Position numbers and translations under genes: made by a program
Assembly (NCBI GenBank): GCA_027575805.1
Contig: JANBPU010000006.1
Coordinates: 134,004-198,003, forward strand
Origin: Mycoemilia scoparia
Taxonomy: Eukaryota; Kickxellomycota; Kickxellomycetes; Kickxellales; Kickxellaceae
Length of the DNA stretch: 64,000 nucleotides
Reading direction: 5' to 3'
The notes under the pieces: model-generated
What the model was told of the DNA's origin: nothing
The model's database searches: none
Seen by the model: only the letters and a program-made list of their open reading frames with translations
Part shown: positions 22,343 to 31,631 of the stretch, one piece after another
Numbering within the stretch: position 1 is the first letter of the stretch
Layout of the letters: each line of letters starts with the position of its first letter

Positions 22343-22568
22343 CCAAAGATATAAAAGGTCTGGCTACTCTTAAAAATCTGGGCAGCTCCTTGTTTAACCA
22401 TCTTGAGATTCTTTCGCTTTTACACATCCAACATTATACTTCCCTGCTATCATTTGTTCTATAACTCCATGCCGCACCATAGTTCCTGTGAGCTAGGTTT
22501 GATTTTAGCCTATTTCCCGTGATATACCTCTGTATGCCACCTAATAACAACGTTGTGTCAACCTTTTA

Positions 22569-23035
22569 ATGTTTATAGCCAGATCCAAGTCCAGCGGAAG
22601 CAAGGCCGGGTCGCTAAGCGTGTATAGCCAGAAGACAAGCAAGTCTCATAAGTCATCGAAATCATCCAAGTCCCACAAATCGTCAAAACCAGATAGCTCT
22701 GGAAGTGTTAAAACCTGGCTAAAAAAGAACAGCTTTCCAGGGTCGCCAGTTCCCTCAAATTCTGGGAGTCATGGCAATAGCTACTATAACCCGCCCTCAA
22801 CTCCTACTTACGTCTCGGGCGGTGGTAACTACAGTAGCGGGAATAATGGTCGCTCCAACGCATACAGAGACGCATCCCTTTTTGGAGGAGGGTAAGATTG
22901 TGATTATTGGCATTTTAACACAAAATTGGGGTCTTTGATAGCTCTGCGTGTTTGTATTTGTGATTTAGTGCTACTTTTTGTGTATCAAATAGGATTGCTC
23001 TCGGATTGTGCTTTGATGAATTTTGCTGCGACTGA
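22569..23035 (+). CDS. Small Ser/Lys/Gly-rich protein of unknown function
   Basis: The frame from ATG 22569 encodes a low-complexity protein. First come Ser/Lys/His repeats (KTSKSHKSSKSSKSHKSSKP), then a Pro/Ser/Asn stretch and a Gly/Tyr/Asn stretch ending DASLFGGGG. It can stop at 22893-22895. However the last codons overlap a donor (gtaaga at 22892). Splicing to the acceptor at 22967-22968 adds ATFCVSNRIALGLCFDEFCCD before the TGA at 23033-23035, giving 130 aa with a Cys-rich tail. No family is recognised. Compositional repeats can arise by chance, so the gene is probable and the splice tentative. Confidence 0.45.
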
Positions 23036-23351
23036 TCAACCACCTGAACCCCAGAGTTCAGGTTGCGCGTTTTCTAATAACCAGGCCGTATTGCTGTAGC
23101 TATGTATTCCACATATAGTTTTATTTTTTCAAATAAACTGATGAAATATCATTACAAAAAACAAGTGTTTATTAAAAGCTAAATATAATGCTATCATGGT
23201 TTATCATCATGCTGCTGTGAAATTACTAAAACACAAAGACTTTCTCAATTGTTTGGATAAATGCAATGATTTCATGTAGCTCATAATGGACGCATTTTAT
23301 AATATGAATGCTATATCATCATCATGACCAACTGGAGTCAGTACAATCAAA
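23036..23351. other. Short gap before the phospholipase D 3' end
   Basis: AT-rich 3' flanking sequence between converging genes; nothing recognised. Confidence 0.4.
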
Positions 23352-26300
23352 TTATGTAAATACTTCAACAGGTACCAACATCTCCTTATCTCCAAGCTTG
23401 GCGCCAAGATTTTCATCCTTCAAGAAATCTTTCGGGTTTGGCACAATGTGTCCGCGGACCTTCTTGAGTTTCTTGAGGACCTCGGGTACAGATGTGCCAT
23501 CAAGTATCGCATGGCCTAGTGGGTGGTTGCTGCTGGGCACAAACACGTGATATTGAGAATAATTATGAACAGACTCTTCGGGAACACAGCGGAAAACATC
23601 GCGGAAGATCTCAGCATTGGAATCTGCTGTACCATTCCATAGCTCATCGAATTCATCCGAAAGCGGATCTTTAACTACCCTGCTGGCCATCTCAACATAT
23701 GCTTCATCGGCATCCGAAGTGGACATTCTGATGGGCGGGTTGCCAAAATATTGGTCAACAACAAGATCTTTCTGGTCGACATCCCTAATGGCGCCTAAGT
23801 GCTCTAGACATAATTGTGTGCGCAATGAATGGGCAAACTTGGCAGCCTTGTATGGTCTGCCATCCATATGGATGTCAACCTTGTCTGTATCCTCAAGAAC
23901 CAGGGCTATCTCGGAGTCGCGATTACCCAGCATTGATCTATCATTGATATTTGCTGAACCAAGAACAACTACCCTGTCGTCAACGATTAGAAGCTTGCAG
24001 TGCACGTATACTAGTTCAGTTACTATCTGGTCAACCACATCGGAGGAATCATCGGCTGGCTGTGGCTGTCCAAGCCCAGCAACAGACTTTTCGACAGTTC
24101 TATTTAAGGCATCGATATCGCCATTTTCCTGCTGTGGTTTAAGGTCTTGAACATTGGTGTTGTTGAGATAGTTGTTGTTTACGACTTGGCGGCGGAGACT
24201 CTGCATAGGAATGCTGTCATAATTATCCACATCGTCCATATCTACATCGACATCTTGGATATGGATCGAGTCCGAGTCATTTCTAGCGTGCTTGGCCTTT
24301 GCAGAACTGCTCTTTCTACCAGATAAGCCAAAGTGGCGTATATGTTCGGTTCCATGAACAAGTCTCGAAAGGGTAGATCTTTTACCGTGGGGTTCCGTTT
24401 GTGATTCTTCAGATTCATCGGATGAAGAAGACGATTGCTCATCAAGCTCTCCATCCCTGGATGCATTTTCGTCATGGTAATTTGGCTCTGGCCACTGGTA
24501 TCCACCAGCGCTAGTTGTTGCAATATTTTTCTCGCCTTCGCCCACTGCTTTATGCACTCCATCATCATTATTGGTAACTGTAGACACATCGCCGTTTTGC
24601 TCTTTGATATGCTGCCACTGGTCAGGCGCTAATGGAGAGTTTGGCTGGTTGCCATTAACAACATTGATTACTTGCTCAGAAGCACTGCGGCGTATAACAT
24701 CGTATGTGCGAAGACCATAGAACCTAACATAGTCGTCCATCTCAATACCAGCTTTCTTTAGCTGATAACCAATGGAGTGCTCTCCACGAGAAATACTCTG
24801 ATACTGCCAGTTCATGACAAGACGCAAAGTGGCAGCACCGCTTCCACTGACATCGCCCTCAAACGCGGGCATTAGTGGGATGATGACTATAACCCTAAAT
24901 TTCTGGCCAGCCTGGTGGGCTCTAATAATTCGGTCAACTATTGCTTCAGCAATACGATTTTTAACTGTATATGCAGGATCGGATTTGGCGCTAGAGATGA
25001 AGAATTGATTTTCAATGTATACGAAATGCGATGCGCCTCTGATTAATTCGCAGTAAGCAGTGTGGATGGAATCCTCGCGATGAATACCCAGAGACCATTC
25101 TGCAGATGAGCGAATAGTCTGTGTAGTAATTGTTCCCTTGTACTGGAAGTCGTTGCGTTTGCTTGAAAAGTCTCCACTTGGCATCAGCATCGGAAGGCTT
25201 GGTCTGTGTTGTGATTTAGAGGCCTTCAGGAAATTCCAGCGCTGGATAAAGTGCCTTGCGACGTCGCGAGCAGGCTGGCCGATCATTCCCATATGTATAT
25301 CGTGCCATGGCATTCTTGGAGTCATGGTGCGGTTGACGATGGTGGTCCAGTACTTGTTTACTTCAGCAAAATCGTGGATACGGGCGTTATTGTAGTCCTG
25401 CCCAAAGAAATTTCGAGTTAGCTCCTCCGGAATGCCGTCCTCTGCAGGTAGATGATAGTCAGCTAGCCTGTGGTAGTGATTGTCCCAACGCCCAAAGCAC
25501 AAGTCAAGCCCGCCAACAAAGCCAAAGGTGTTATCAACTACCACAATCTTTTCGTGGTGGGCCCAGAACATAGTTCCTCCTGGCGTATGGTCAGGGTGGC
25601 GCTGGACATGTATATTCTTATGTAGTGATTGCAGCTTTTTCTTTGAATAGGCAGAGTTGATCGTCAAGGATACGGTGACCTCTTTGAACAATGAGATGTA
25701 TATCTCTACACCTTCTTCGGCCTTTCTCTTTAGCAAGCGGTCGAGGCGGTACTCCTCATTCTGGGCATAGGGACGTCTAAGGTACAGCTCGGGGGATAGC
25801 CACCAGTCCATGATGTAGATTGTTTCCTTGGCATTTTCGATGGCCTCGGAAACTGCATGGAAGTAATCAGCGCCGTCGACAAACCACATCACTCGGGAAT
25901 TCTGGCGGATGGGGGCGAAGGAATCAAAGCGGTGGGGTTTGGTCCATTTGCTGCTGGCTGTCATCATTTCAATGGATCTCTTCCACTCTTTTATCGAGCG
26001 CTCACTGTCACTACGAAGCTGGACCACGCGGTTGGCGGTAGAAAGCGTAATTCTGTATGAGTGCAAGGGATGTCCGGTTAACTTCTTTTTCTTGTAGGTC
26101 ATCTTGAATTGTGAATCAGCAAGAAGGACATCTGCTGGGTAAGGGTCAGATATGTGACTGCAAAAGGCTATGTACGAGTCACGCACCAGCACCCATTGTC
26201 TCTTCCATCTGCGGAGCTCGCGTGGCGTGCAGAACTTCCCAGTTATATGCTCAACTCTCCGATCAAGAAATCCCTCCTTGCCCTTCCACCCCGTGTTTTT

Positions 26301-27641
26301 GAAGATTGACACTGCGCTCAATTCAAGAAACGCGCACATCTCGTATGATGGCCTCAAGTTTAGGTGCTGAAGAGTCGATATCAGATAGTCCTCGAGTGCT
26401 TTGAGTCGCTCGTTCTCGGCATCCTGCAAACGCTGCTCCCGCTCTTCGTGTCTTCGGTGGAATCTGGCTTTACCAAGTGCATAGCTGAATTGCTGAGGGA
26501 ATGGTGGGACATACGGAATTCGACCCTGGAACTTTCTCAAATTGAGCATTGTATGTAGGGTAAGGAAGTCATTGAGGCGGCGCACAATGACCCACTTAAC
26601 ATCACCATACTGAAGCTGGATGCGGATGGTAAAGTGGTGGTGATGGTGCTGGTGAAGTTGAGAGAGCGACAGGTGGTGATGCGGCTCGTCGGGCTCCTCA
26701 AGACTTGGCTCAGAATGGGGACTTAGAACAGCCAGCTGTATTGCATTGAATATTATTGGAGCTGGTCGATTGCCATGCTCATCTCGCATAAAGTAGAACA
26801 TGGGAACAAAAAGGGCATCCTGAAGGAACGGAAAGACCCCGTGGCCACTTGCTGATCTAAGCTCGTTTTCTGGAGCCTTGAGGCGCGTGATAACCGTTGC
26901 TTTGCCAACAGCACGGCGGAATTTATTTGTTAGCTCGGAGCCCCGAATCTTTTTGGCGGCAGCCCCAAGTCGGCTTGACTTTTGATCAGCAGCAGCAGCA
27001 GCAGCATCATCCTTCTCCTTCTCTTTTCCATTGCGACCAGATGCTCCAGGCTCTGCTTTATGCGTACCGAGATCAGTAGATTGGTCTTCGCGCTTTTCAT
27101 TATCAGAGTGCTCTTTCGCAAAATTAGTGTGCCCTTGATTATCCCTTCTGGAGTGTCCGTTGGGAGCAAGCAAGGTTTCTGAAGGTATATGACCAAAGCC
27201 GTTCCACGCCTGTGCGTCAAGGCTCACGCCCTGGCTGGCTGGGGAGGAATGTTCGTGGTAATTTGGGCGGCGCGAATCCCCAAAGTCGTCAACAACAAAC
27301 CTGACGTCTTCGTCGTTACTGTCGTTGACAACCGGTGTGGAAGCAACCTCTTTACTCGGCAATTTGTTGACATTCTCTGGCTCTCCTCCGTTTTGCATTT
27401 CCGGCCCTTCGCCGTTGATACGCTGGATGTCTTCAGATCGACGAACCATGTCCCCAAATAGCTTAACCCATTGTGCTGAGCCCCTGTGCTCCGCGTATGA
27501 AGAGGAGCTCGACAGGCGGGGTGGTTCTGTGCCCAGGGTATTTGTGGGCATCAGGGAAGAGCTGTTTTGCTTTACTTCAGCATCTCCGTTGATCTCCTCA
27601 CCCTTCTTTGTGCCTGACACAGACACAGAGGGCGCTGGCAT
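23352..27641 (-). CDS. SPO14: Phospholipase D, PX-PH type (Spo14/PLD1-like)
   Basis: It hydrolyses phosphatidylcholine to phosphatidic acid and choline at membranes; the yeast enzyme is needed for sporulation and secretion. One exon, 1429 aa. In order: a disordered acidic N-terminus (1-255), a PX domain (about 335-445, VKWVIVRRLNDFLTLH), a PH domain (about 455-565, RRWKRQWVLVRDSYIAF) and the split catalytic domain. HKD motif 1 is H696-x-K698-x4-D703 and HKD motif 2 is H1214-x-K1216-x4-D1221 followed by GSANINDRS; both are complete. A His run (QLHQHHHHHF) interrupts the PX domain, and an acidic Ser-rich insert of about 215 residues separates the catalytic halves. Confidence 0.96.
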   Translation of the reverse strand: MPAPSVSVSGTKKGEEINGDAEVKQNSSSLMPTNTLGTEPPRLSSSSSYAEHRGSAQWVKLFGDMVRRSEDIQRINGEGPEMQNGGEPENVNKLPSKEVASTPVVNDSNDEDVRFVVDDFGDSRRPNYHEHSSPASQGVSLDAQAWNGFGHIPSETLLAPNGHSRRDNQGHTNFAKEHSDNEKREDQSTDLGTHKAEPGASGRNGKEKEKDDAAAAAADQKSSRLGAAAKKIRGSELTNKFRRAVGKATVITRLKAPENELRSASGHGVFPFLQDALFVPMFYFMRDEHGNRPAPIIFNAIQLAVLSPHSEPSLEEPDEPHHHLSLSQLHQHHHHHFTIRIQLQYGDVKWVIVRRLNDFLTLHTMLNLRKFQGRIPYVPPFPQQFSYALGKARFHRRHEEREQRLQDAENERLKALEDYLISTLQHLNLRPSYEMCAFLELSAVSIFKNTGWKGKEGFLDRRVEHITGKFCTPRELRRWKRQWVLVRDSYIAFCSHISDPYPADVLLADSQFKMTYKKKKLTGHPLHSYRITLSTANRVVQLRSDSERSIKEWKRSIEMMTASSKWTKPHRFDSFAPIRQNSRVMWFVDGADYFHAVSEAIENAKETIYIMDWWLSPELYLRRPYAQNEEYRLDRLLKRKAEEGVEIYISLFKEVTVSLTINSAYSKKKLQSLHKNIHVQRHPDHTPGGTMFWAHHEKIVVVDNTFGFVGGLDLCFGRWDNHYHRLADYHLPAEDGIPEELTRNFFGQDYNNARIHDFAEVNKYWTTIVNRTMTPRMPWHDIHMGMIGQPARDVARHFIQRWNFLKASKSQHRPSLPMLMPSGDFSSKRNDFQYKGTITTQTIRSSAEWSLGIHREDSIHTAYCELIRGASHFVYIENQFFISSAKSDPAYTVKNRIAEAIVDRIIRAHQAGQKFRVIVIIPLMPAFEGDVSGSGAATLRLVMNWQYQSISRGEHSIGYQLKKAGIEMDDYVRFYGLRTYDVIRRSASEQVINVVNGNQPNSPLAPDQWQHIKEQNGDVSTVTNNDDGVHKAVGEGEKNIATTSAGGYQWPEPNYHDENASRDGELDEQSSSSSDESEESQTEPHGKRSTLSRLVHGTEHIRHFGLSGRKSSSAKAKHARNDSDSIHIQDVDVDMDDVDNYDSIPMQSLRRQVVNNNYLNNTNVQDLKPQQENGDIDALNRTVEKSVAGLGQPQPADDSSDVVDQIVTELVYVHCKLLIVDDRVVVLGSANINDRSMLGNRDSEIALVLEDTDKVDIHMDGRPYKAAKFAHSLRTQLCLEHLGAIRDVDQKDLVVDQYFGNPPIRMSTSDADEAYVEMASRVVKDPLSDEFDELWNGTADSNAEIFRDVFRCVPEESVHNYSQYHVFVPSSNHPLGHAILDGTSVPEVLKKLKKVRGHIVPNPKDFLKDENLGAKLGDKEMLVPVEVFT

Positions 27642-28318
27642 GGTTAGGTTTGAAAATGAATAGTAAAATACCAGTAATAGAAATTGTAAGTTGGAAAAAG
27701 AAGTGGTTGGCTAAAGATTGGTCTAAATAAAGGTCTCTAATATGGGAAAAATAACAAACAGAAAGACACCTAGAATCTGCATGAGGACATTTATGTGCAT
27801 AGCTGTGCTTGACATTCACAAAAGAACTATTCTTCCTTTCCTGTTCGAGTTCTTTCTTGTAAAAGTGCGGACCCCATCCCCAAAGTAGTATAAATTTCAC
27901 TGATTTTATACTATATTGTCTTTTGGCTGAGGTCCTCAAAAGTTGTGCGTTGAATCTGGGCTGAGCATTATGCGTGTTGGTGTCATCAAAGTCCAGACTA
28001 CTGATTGAGGAATAAGGCATCTTTTGCATTCTCCTTTACTTTGCCCTGTTTTTGAAGCTAAAGGGGACTTTAGGATGACCACAGAAAAAATTGCAAATCA
28101 AATACATTACGCAGTTTGCAAATGGAAAAATATATGCCTGGCTTGGCATGCACGCCCTCTTGTGTGTTTACAGAAAAATATAAACAATGCCGTCTTTACC
28201 AAATGACGTTTATTGTCACACAATTCAAAAACAATGATAAACTATCCTAGTGATGGTAATACAACAAAATTATATTAAAATCAAACGTAAAAATTTTAAA
28301 AAAACTATTTGGCAGCGT

Positions 28319-28475
28319 GTCCTTTGGAGGATGTGTGCCAGAATAATACTATGGATAGTAGCCAATTATCCCTAAGAAGCCAGCTATAATATATGGATCA
28401 TGGATCTATTTTCATGAAATGTACGAAGGTACTACAATTTGGCTTCCTTTTGATAGTGAGCCTGCCATTTATATT
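28319..28475 (+). repeat. Dispersed repeat family A, copy A4
   Basis: Contains GTGCCAGAATAATACTATGG, ATAGTAGCCAATTATCCCTA and CTTCCTTTTGATAGTGAGCC, aligning best with copy A6 near 55.7 kb. Confidence 0.65.
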
Positions 28476-29066
28476 GCGCGCAACCCTATACAGAATGAAC
28501 ACAAGAATATCAAAAGTGAGTCGAGTGTACAACGTACCGACGCTTAAAAGCAAGCGGCTTCATAGATTGGTCAGATAAGAGGCAAAGGTTATCCGCATGG
28601 CTTTTGATACCCTGGAAGCAAAAGCAACCAGGAAAAGCACTCAGAACAGGTCTGAGATTTGGATCATCATAACAAACTGGAAGAAAAAGGATCTTTTCGG
28701 CTGGATCAAATACTTACAATATAAAAAACAAAAGAACGCTTGAAAAGGACAAGTAACAAAAGAAATGAAAAGAGAAGATAGAGAAATTTTTTGTTGAATG
28801 GTTTGGTTTGGGCAGATTTATAGCAATTTTTTTGCTCAAACCAAGGTTTGGTAAGTAAATCTGAAGATTTAATCTGAATAGAGCAGCATTCTTTTTGTGA
28901 CTCCCAACTATAAAAATCATACAACTGTTCTACTTGGTGCACTGAGAACATTTGCCAATACACTACTGAAAATACAAGGTCTATGGGAGCAGGCTATTCT
29001 CAGAGAACCTCAGACATGGCGTGATGTCTACTTTTGGTTGGGAGCCCTTTTTATATACTATATTGT

Positions 29067-29205
29067 AAGTTCTCCACCAAAAGGGAACAGACAGATAACC
29101 TCCACATTCTCTGCAAGATCAGTTCATAAGCTATGCGCTTTAACTGGAGTCTCAGTGGTGATTGGCTAGTATCCAGGGGAATATACTCATACTCTTTTAG
29201 AGTAG
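29067..29205 (-). repeat. Dispersed repeat family A, copy A5 (inverted)
   Basis: Read on the minus strand it contains CACTGAGACTCCAG and CTGTTCCCTTTTGGTGGAGA, nearly the same as copy A3. It lies about 600 bp from A4 in opposite orientation. Confidence 0.65.
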
Positions 29206-30175
29206 ATTCTGCCATAAGTCCAGATTTGGTGCCATCATGGTCAAAGGCGGCGATGAGCCTTGGGAAATGTTGCGGTAACTCAACTATAGCTAATCCCTGT
29301 AACGTGTATCTACTTACTATTAACTTTAGCCAAACATGAAATCCAATATAGCCACATGATGTCTGCGCGAAAACATGAGAGGATATTATTTATAGCCAAA
29401 ACCAAGTTCACTACAAGTCTCTCATCCCTACTCACAAAGATTTCAGTAATATCCGGATGTAAGGACAAGTAGACATAAAATCAAAGCTATATTCTTGGAA
29501 CAGGGCACGCCAAAGTCGGCATACCAAAGAGAATCTGGTAAAGCTATAGTAAAAAGGGGCTCTTTTGGTGTGTATTTCAAAAGACGTTTCTATAAACGAA
29601 GTGGATATTCAAAGTATAGAATTGCATCTTTATTGAAAGGCATGGGAATAGCCTGGGACAAGATCTTGTGATCCACAGTACCCCTCAACAAATCACCAGA
29701 GAAGAATGAATGTTTATTTTGCGGTTTGTTTGGATTTCAAATGCTCAAGCTGGAATAACCGATAGGGGTGGCTATAATAGAACTGAATAGACAAAAACAA
29801 CCACAGTTCCTAGATGAGCTATACAAACTTGTAGCCTGTTTTTCTTTGTAGTAGCTTCAGCTTCCTCTTGGGTTTTCGCATTTCTCTGTAAAATACTAAC
29901 AACTTTCATTCCTTATCAACCCATTTCAGTTTCCCAAAGAAACACGCAATTGTATATAATTTAGCTTCGTAGTTTGGTGTTTGAGGAAAAAAGGCATTTT
30001 TCAACAGGCGCATAGGTTGTCTAGAAAACACATACGCTGCTTTACTTCATCTTTGAATTTCCTCAACAACTGCAGGAGCTTTATGGACGCACTTTCTCTG
30101 TATACGACAGAGTCTCCTTGATTTCGGCTATTTTAACATTTGTGGTAGCCGCTACGCTATACGAAAATCGGCAAA

Positions 30176-30955
30176 ATGGCTTCAGTAATATCAAGTTTTA
30201 TAGAATGGCTAAGGGGCCTCTTTTGGAAAGAAGAAATGGAGCTCACATTGGTCGGACTGCAGAATTCTGGCAAGACGACCCTAGTTGGAGTTATTGCTGT
30301 AAGTGCATTTGAAATGTTTGTAAACCAGTCTTGTGGAGCTTTGAATACATGCAACTAAAATTCTAAATTATTCTTCAATTTAAACCAACCTGTATGTACG
30401 TATGTATTTGCAGTCGGGAAAATTCACTGAAGATATGATACCTACGGTGGGCTTTAACATGCGAAAAGTTACAAAGGGGAATGTTATAATGAAGCTCTGG
30501 GATATCGGTGGACAGCCAAGATTCCGTTCGATGTGGGAGAGATATTGCCGAGGTGTAAATGCCATAGTGTAAGTAGTAGCACAAAAATGTCTATAACCGC
30601 CGCTGCAGAGTCCAGTTTGGGCAAATCTCTAATATCAGCGTCTTCTTTACTGCTCATACCTTTTTCTTGTGCTAGGTTTGTCATTGACTCTGCTGATCAC
30701 AAAAAATTCGACCAGGCTAGGGCAGAGCTTCGGTCCCTCCTTGAGAAGCCCCAGTTAAAGGACATTCCAGTACTGGTTTTGGGAAATAAGAATGATCTTG
30801 ATAATGCGCTGGACGTAGACCAACTGATCGATATAATGGACCTTGGATTATATACAGACCGAGAGGTCGCTTGCTACTCTATTTCGGCCAAGAACCAAAC
30901 AAACATTGACAAGATCTTACGCTGGCTAATCAACCATTCCAAAAACAAGCGTTAA
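30176..30955 (+). CDS. ARL8: ARL8-family small GTPase
   Basis: ARL8 GTPases recruit motor adaptors and the HOPS tether to lysosomes or vacuoles. Three exons: 30176-30298, 30414-30568 and 30676-30955 (185 aa, against 186 in human ARL8). The amphipathic start [20 protein letters not shown] replaces the myristoylated glycine of other ARFs. Motifs: P-loop GLQNSGKTT, switch [10 protein letters not shown], switch [25 protein letters not shown] and the SAK guanine-binding loop. ARL8 is absent from budding yeast, so its presence helps argue against that group. Confidence 0.95.
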
Positions 30956-31631
30956 ATTATGAATCCTGTATCCAACAAAGTCTCTCTCTCTCTCCTACAT
31001 TCAGTGCCTTTATTTTTATTTCTTCATCACAGCCACAGCATATTTGCACCTCTATTCATAGCCTTTAACTTTTAAACACATATGTGTGGTTATTTTTGTA
31101 GGGCTAAAGGCAGACTATACATGACAATGCATTTATCAATGATAATGTAGGCTGGCCAATATGCAAGTTGAGACTGGCCTACTAGTAAAACTTGGCCCTT
31201 CAAAAATAACTATCCATATACAACGTCGTATAACATTTCTCCTATCCACACCTCCTTATGATATTTTTGTTTGCTTGACCCATCAAAATTTTCTACTCCA
31301 GAAGACTTTTCTTATTTTTACATCGATGCTACCAATCCCACCTCTGTTTACCAGCTGTTCAATAACACACTCGTTTACTTAACTTTAACCATGTTCACAT
31401 ATGCCTTTAGACATGATAACCAACCAAATGCTTTGTTGATGTGCACCACTTGGTACTTTGTGCCTGTTACCATGTTATTTTTGATTATGATCAAATGTAG
31501 AGTCTAGGCTTTAATTTGCTGTTTTGGTGCCAAGCTGTTGCTTTTGTTATCTCCACAATTGATGGTATCCTGAAAAATTGTCTCCACCCATTTTTGTTCG
31601 CTACTTTTTTGAGGTTACTGCTATTATACAA
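30956..31631. other. ARL8 to FOL1 gap with one MITE
   Basis: Contains MITE B4 (31084-31215) and the FOL1 5' region. No further ORF of interest. Confidence 0.5.
31084..31215 (+). mobile_element. MITE group B, copy B4 (full length)
   Basis: 132 bp with exact ATAT duplications (31080-31083 and 31216-31219). Left end GTGTGGTTATTTTTGTAGGG; right end, inverted, GGATAGTTATTTTTGAAGGG. Same length as B3 and B5. Confidence 0.9.

Larger units (their letters stand above)
21474..22568. other. 1.1-kb gap with two oppositely oriented MITEs
   Basis: Contains B2 (21700-21804) and B3 (21917-22048), a TA tract at 22317-22342 and the 5' region of the Ser/Lys-rich gene. No other coding signal. Confidence 0.5.
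27642..30175. other. 2.5-kb gap, the largest gene-free stretch
   Basis: Between the divergent phospholipase D and ARL8 genes. It holds repeat copies A4 (28319-28475) and A5 (29067-29205, inverted). A 143-codon minus-strand ORF at 27598-28029 overlaps the phospholipase start and is treated as 5' leader or promoter sequence. No RNA gene was recognised. Confidence 0.45.

Noticed and set aside
26982..27182. Ser/Leu-rich plus-strand ORF within phospholipase D
   Set aside because: Produced by the CAG/GCA repeat encoding a poly-Ala stretch on the minus strand.
27598..28029. 143-codon minus-strand ORF upstream of phospholipase D
   Set aside because: It overlaps the phospholipase start in another frame, becomes hydrophobic and Cys/His-rich without pattern, and shows no family resemblance; more likely 5' leader or promoter.
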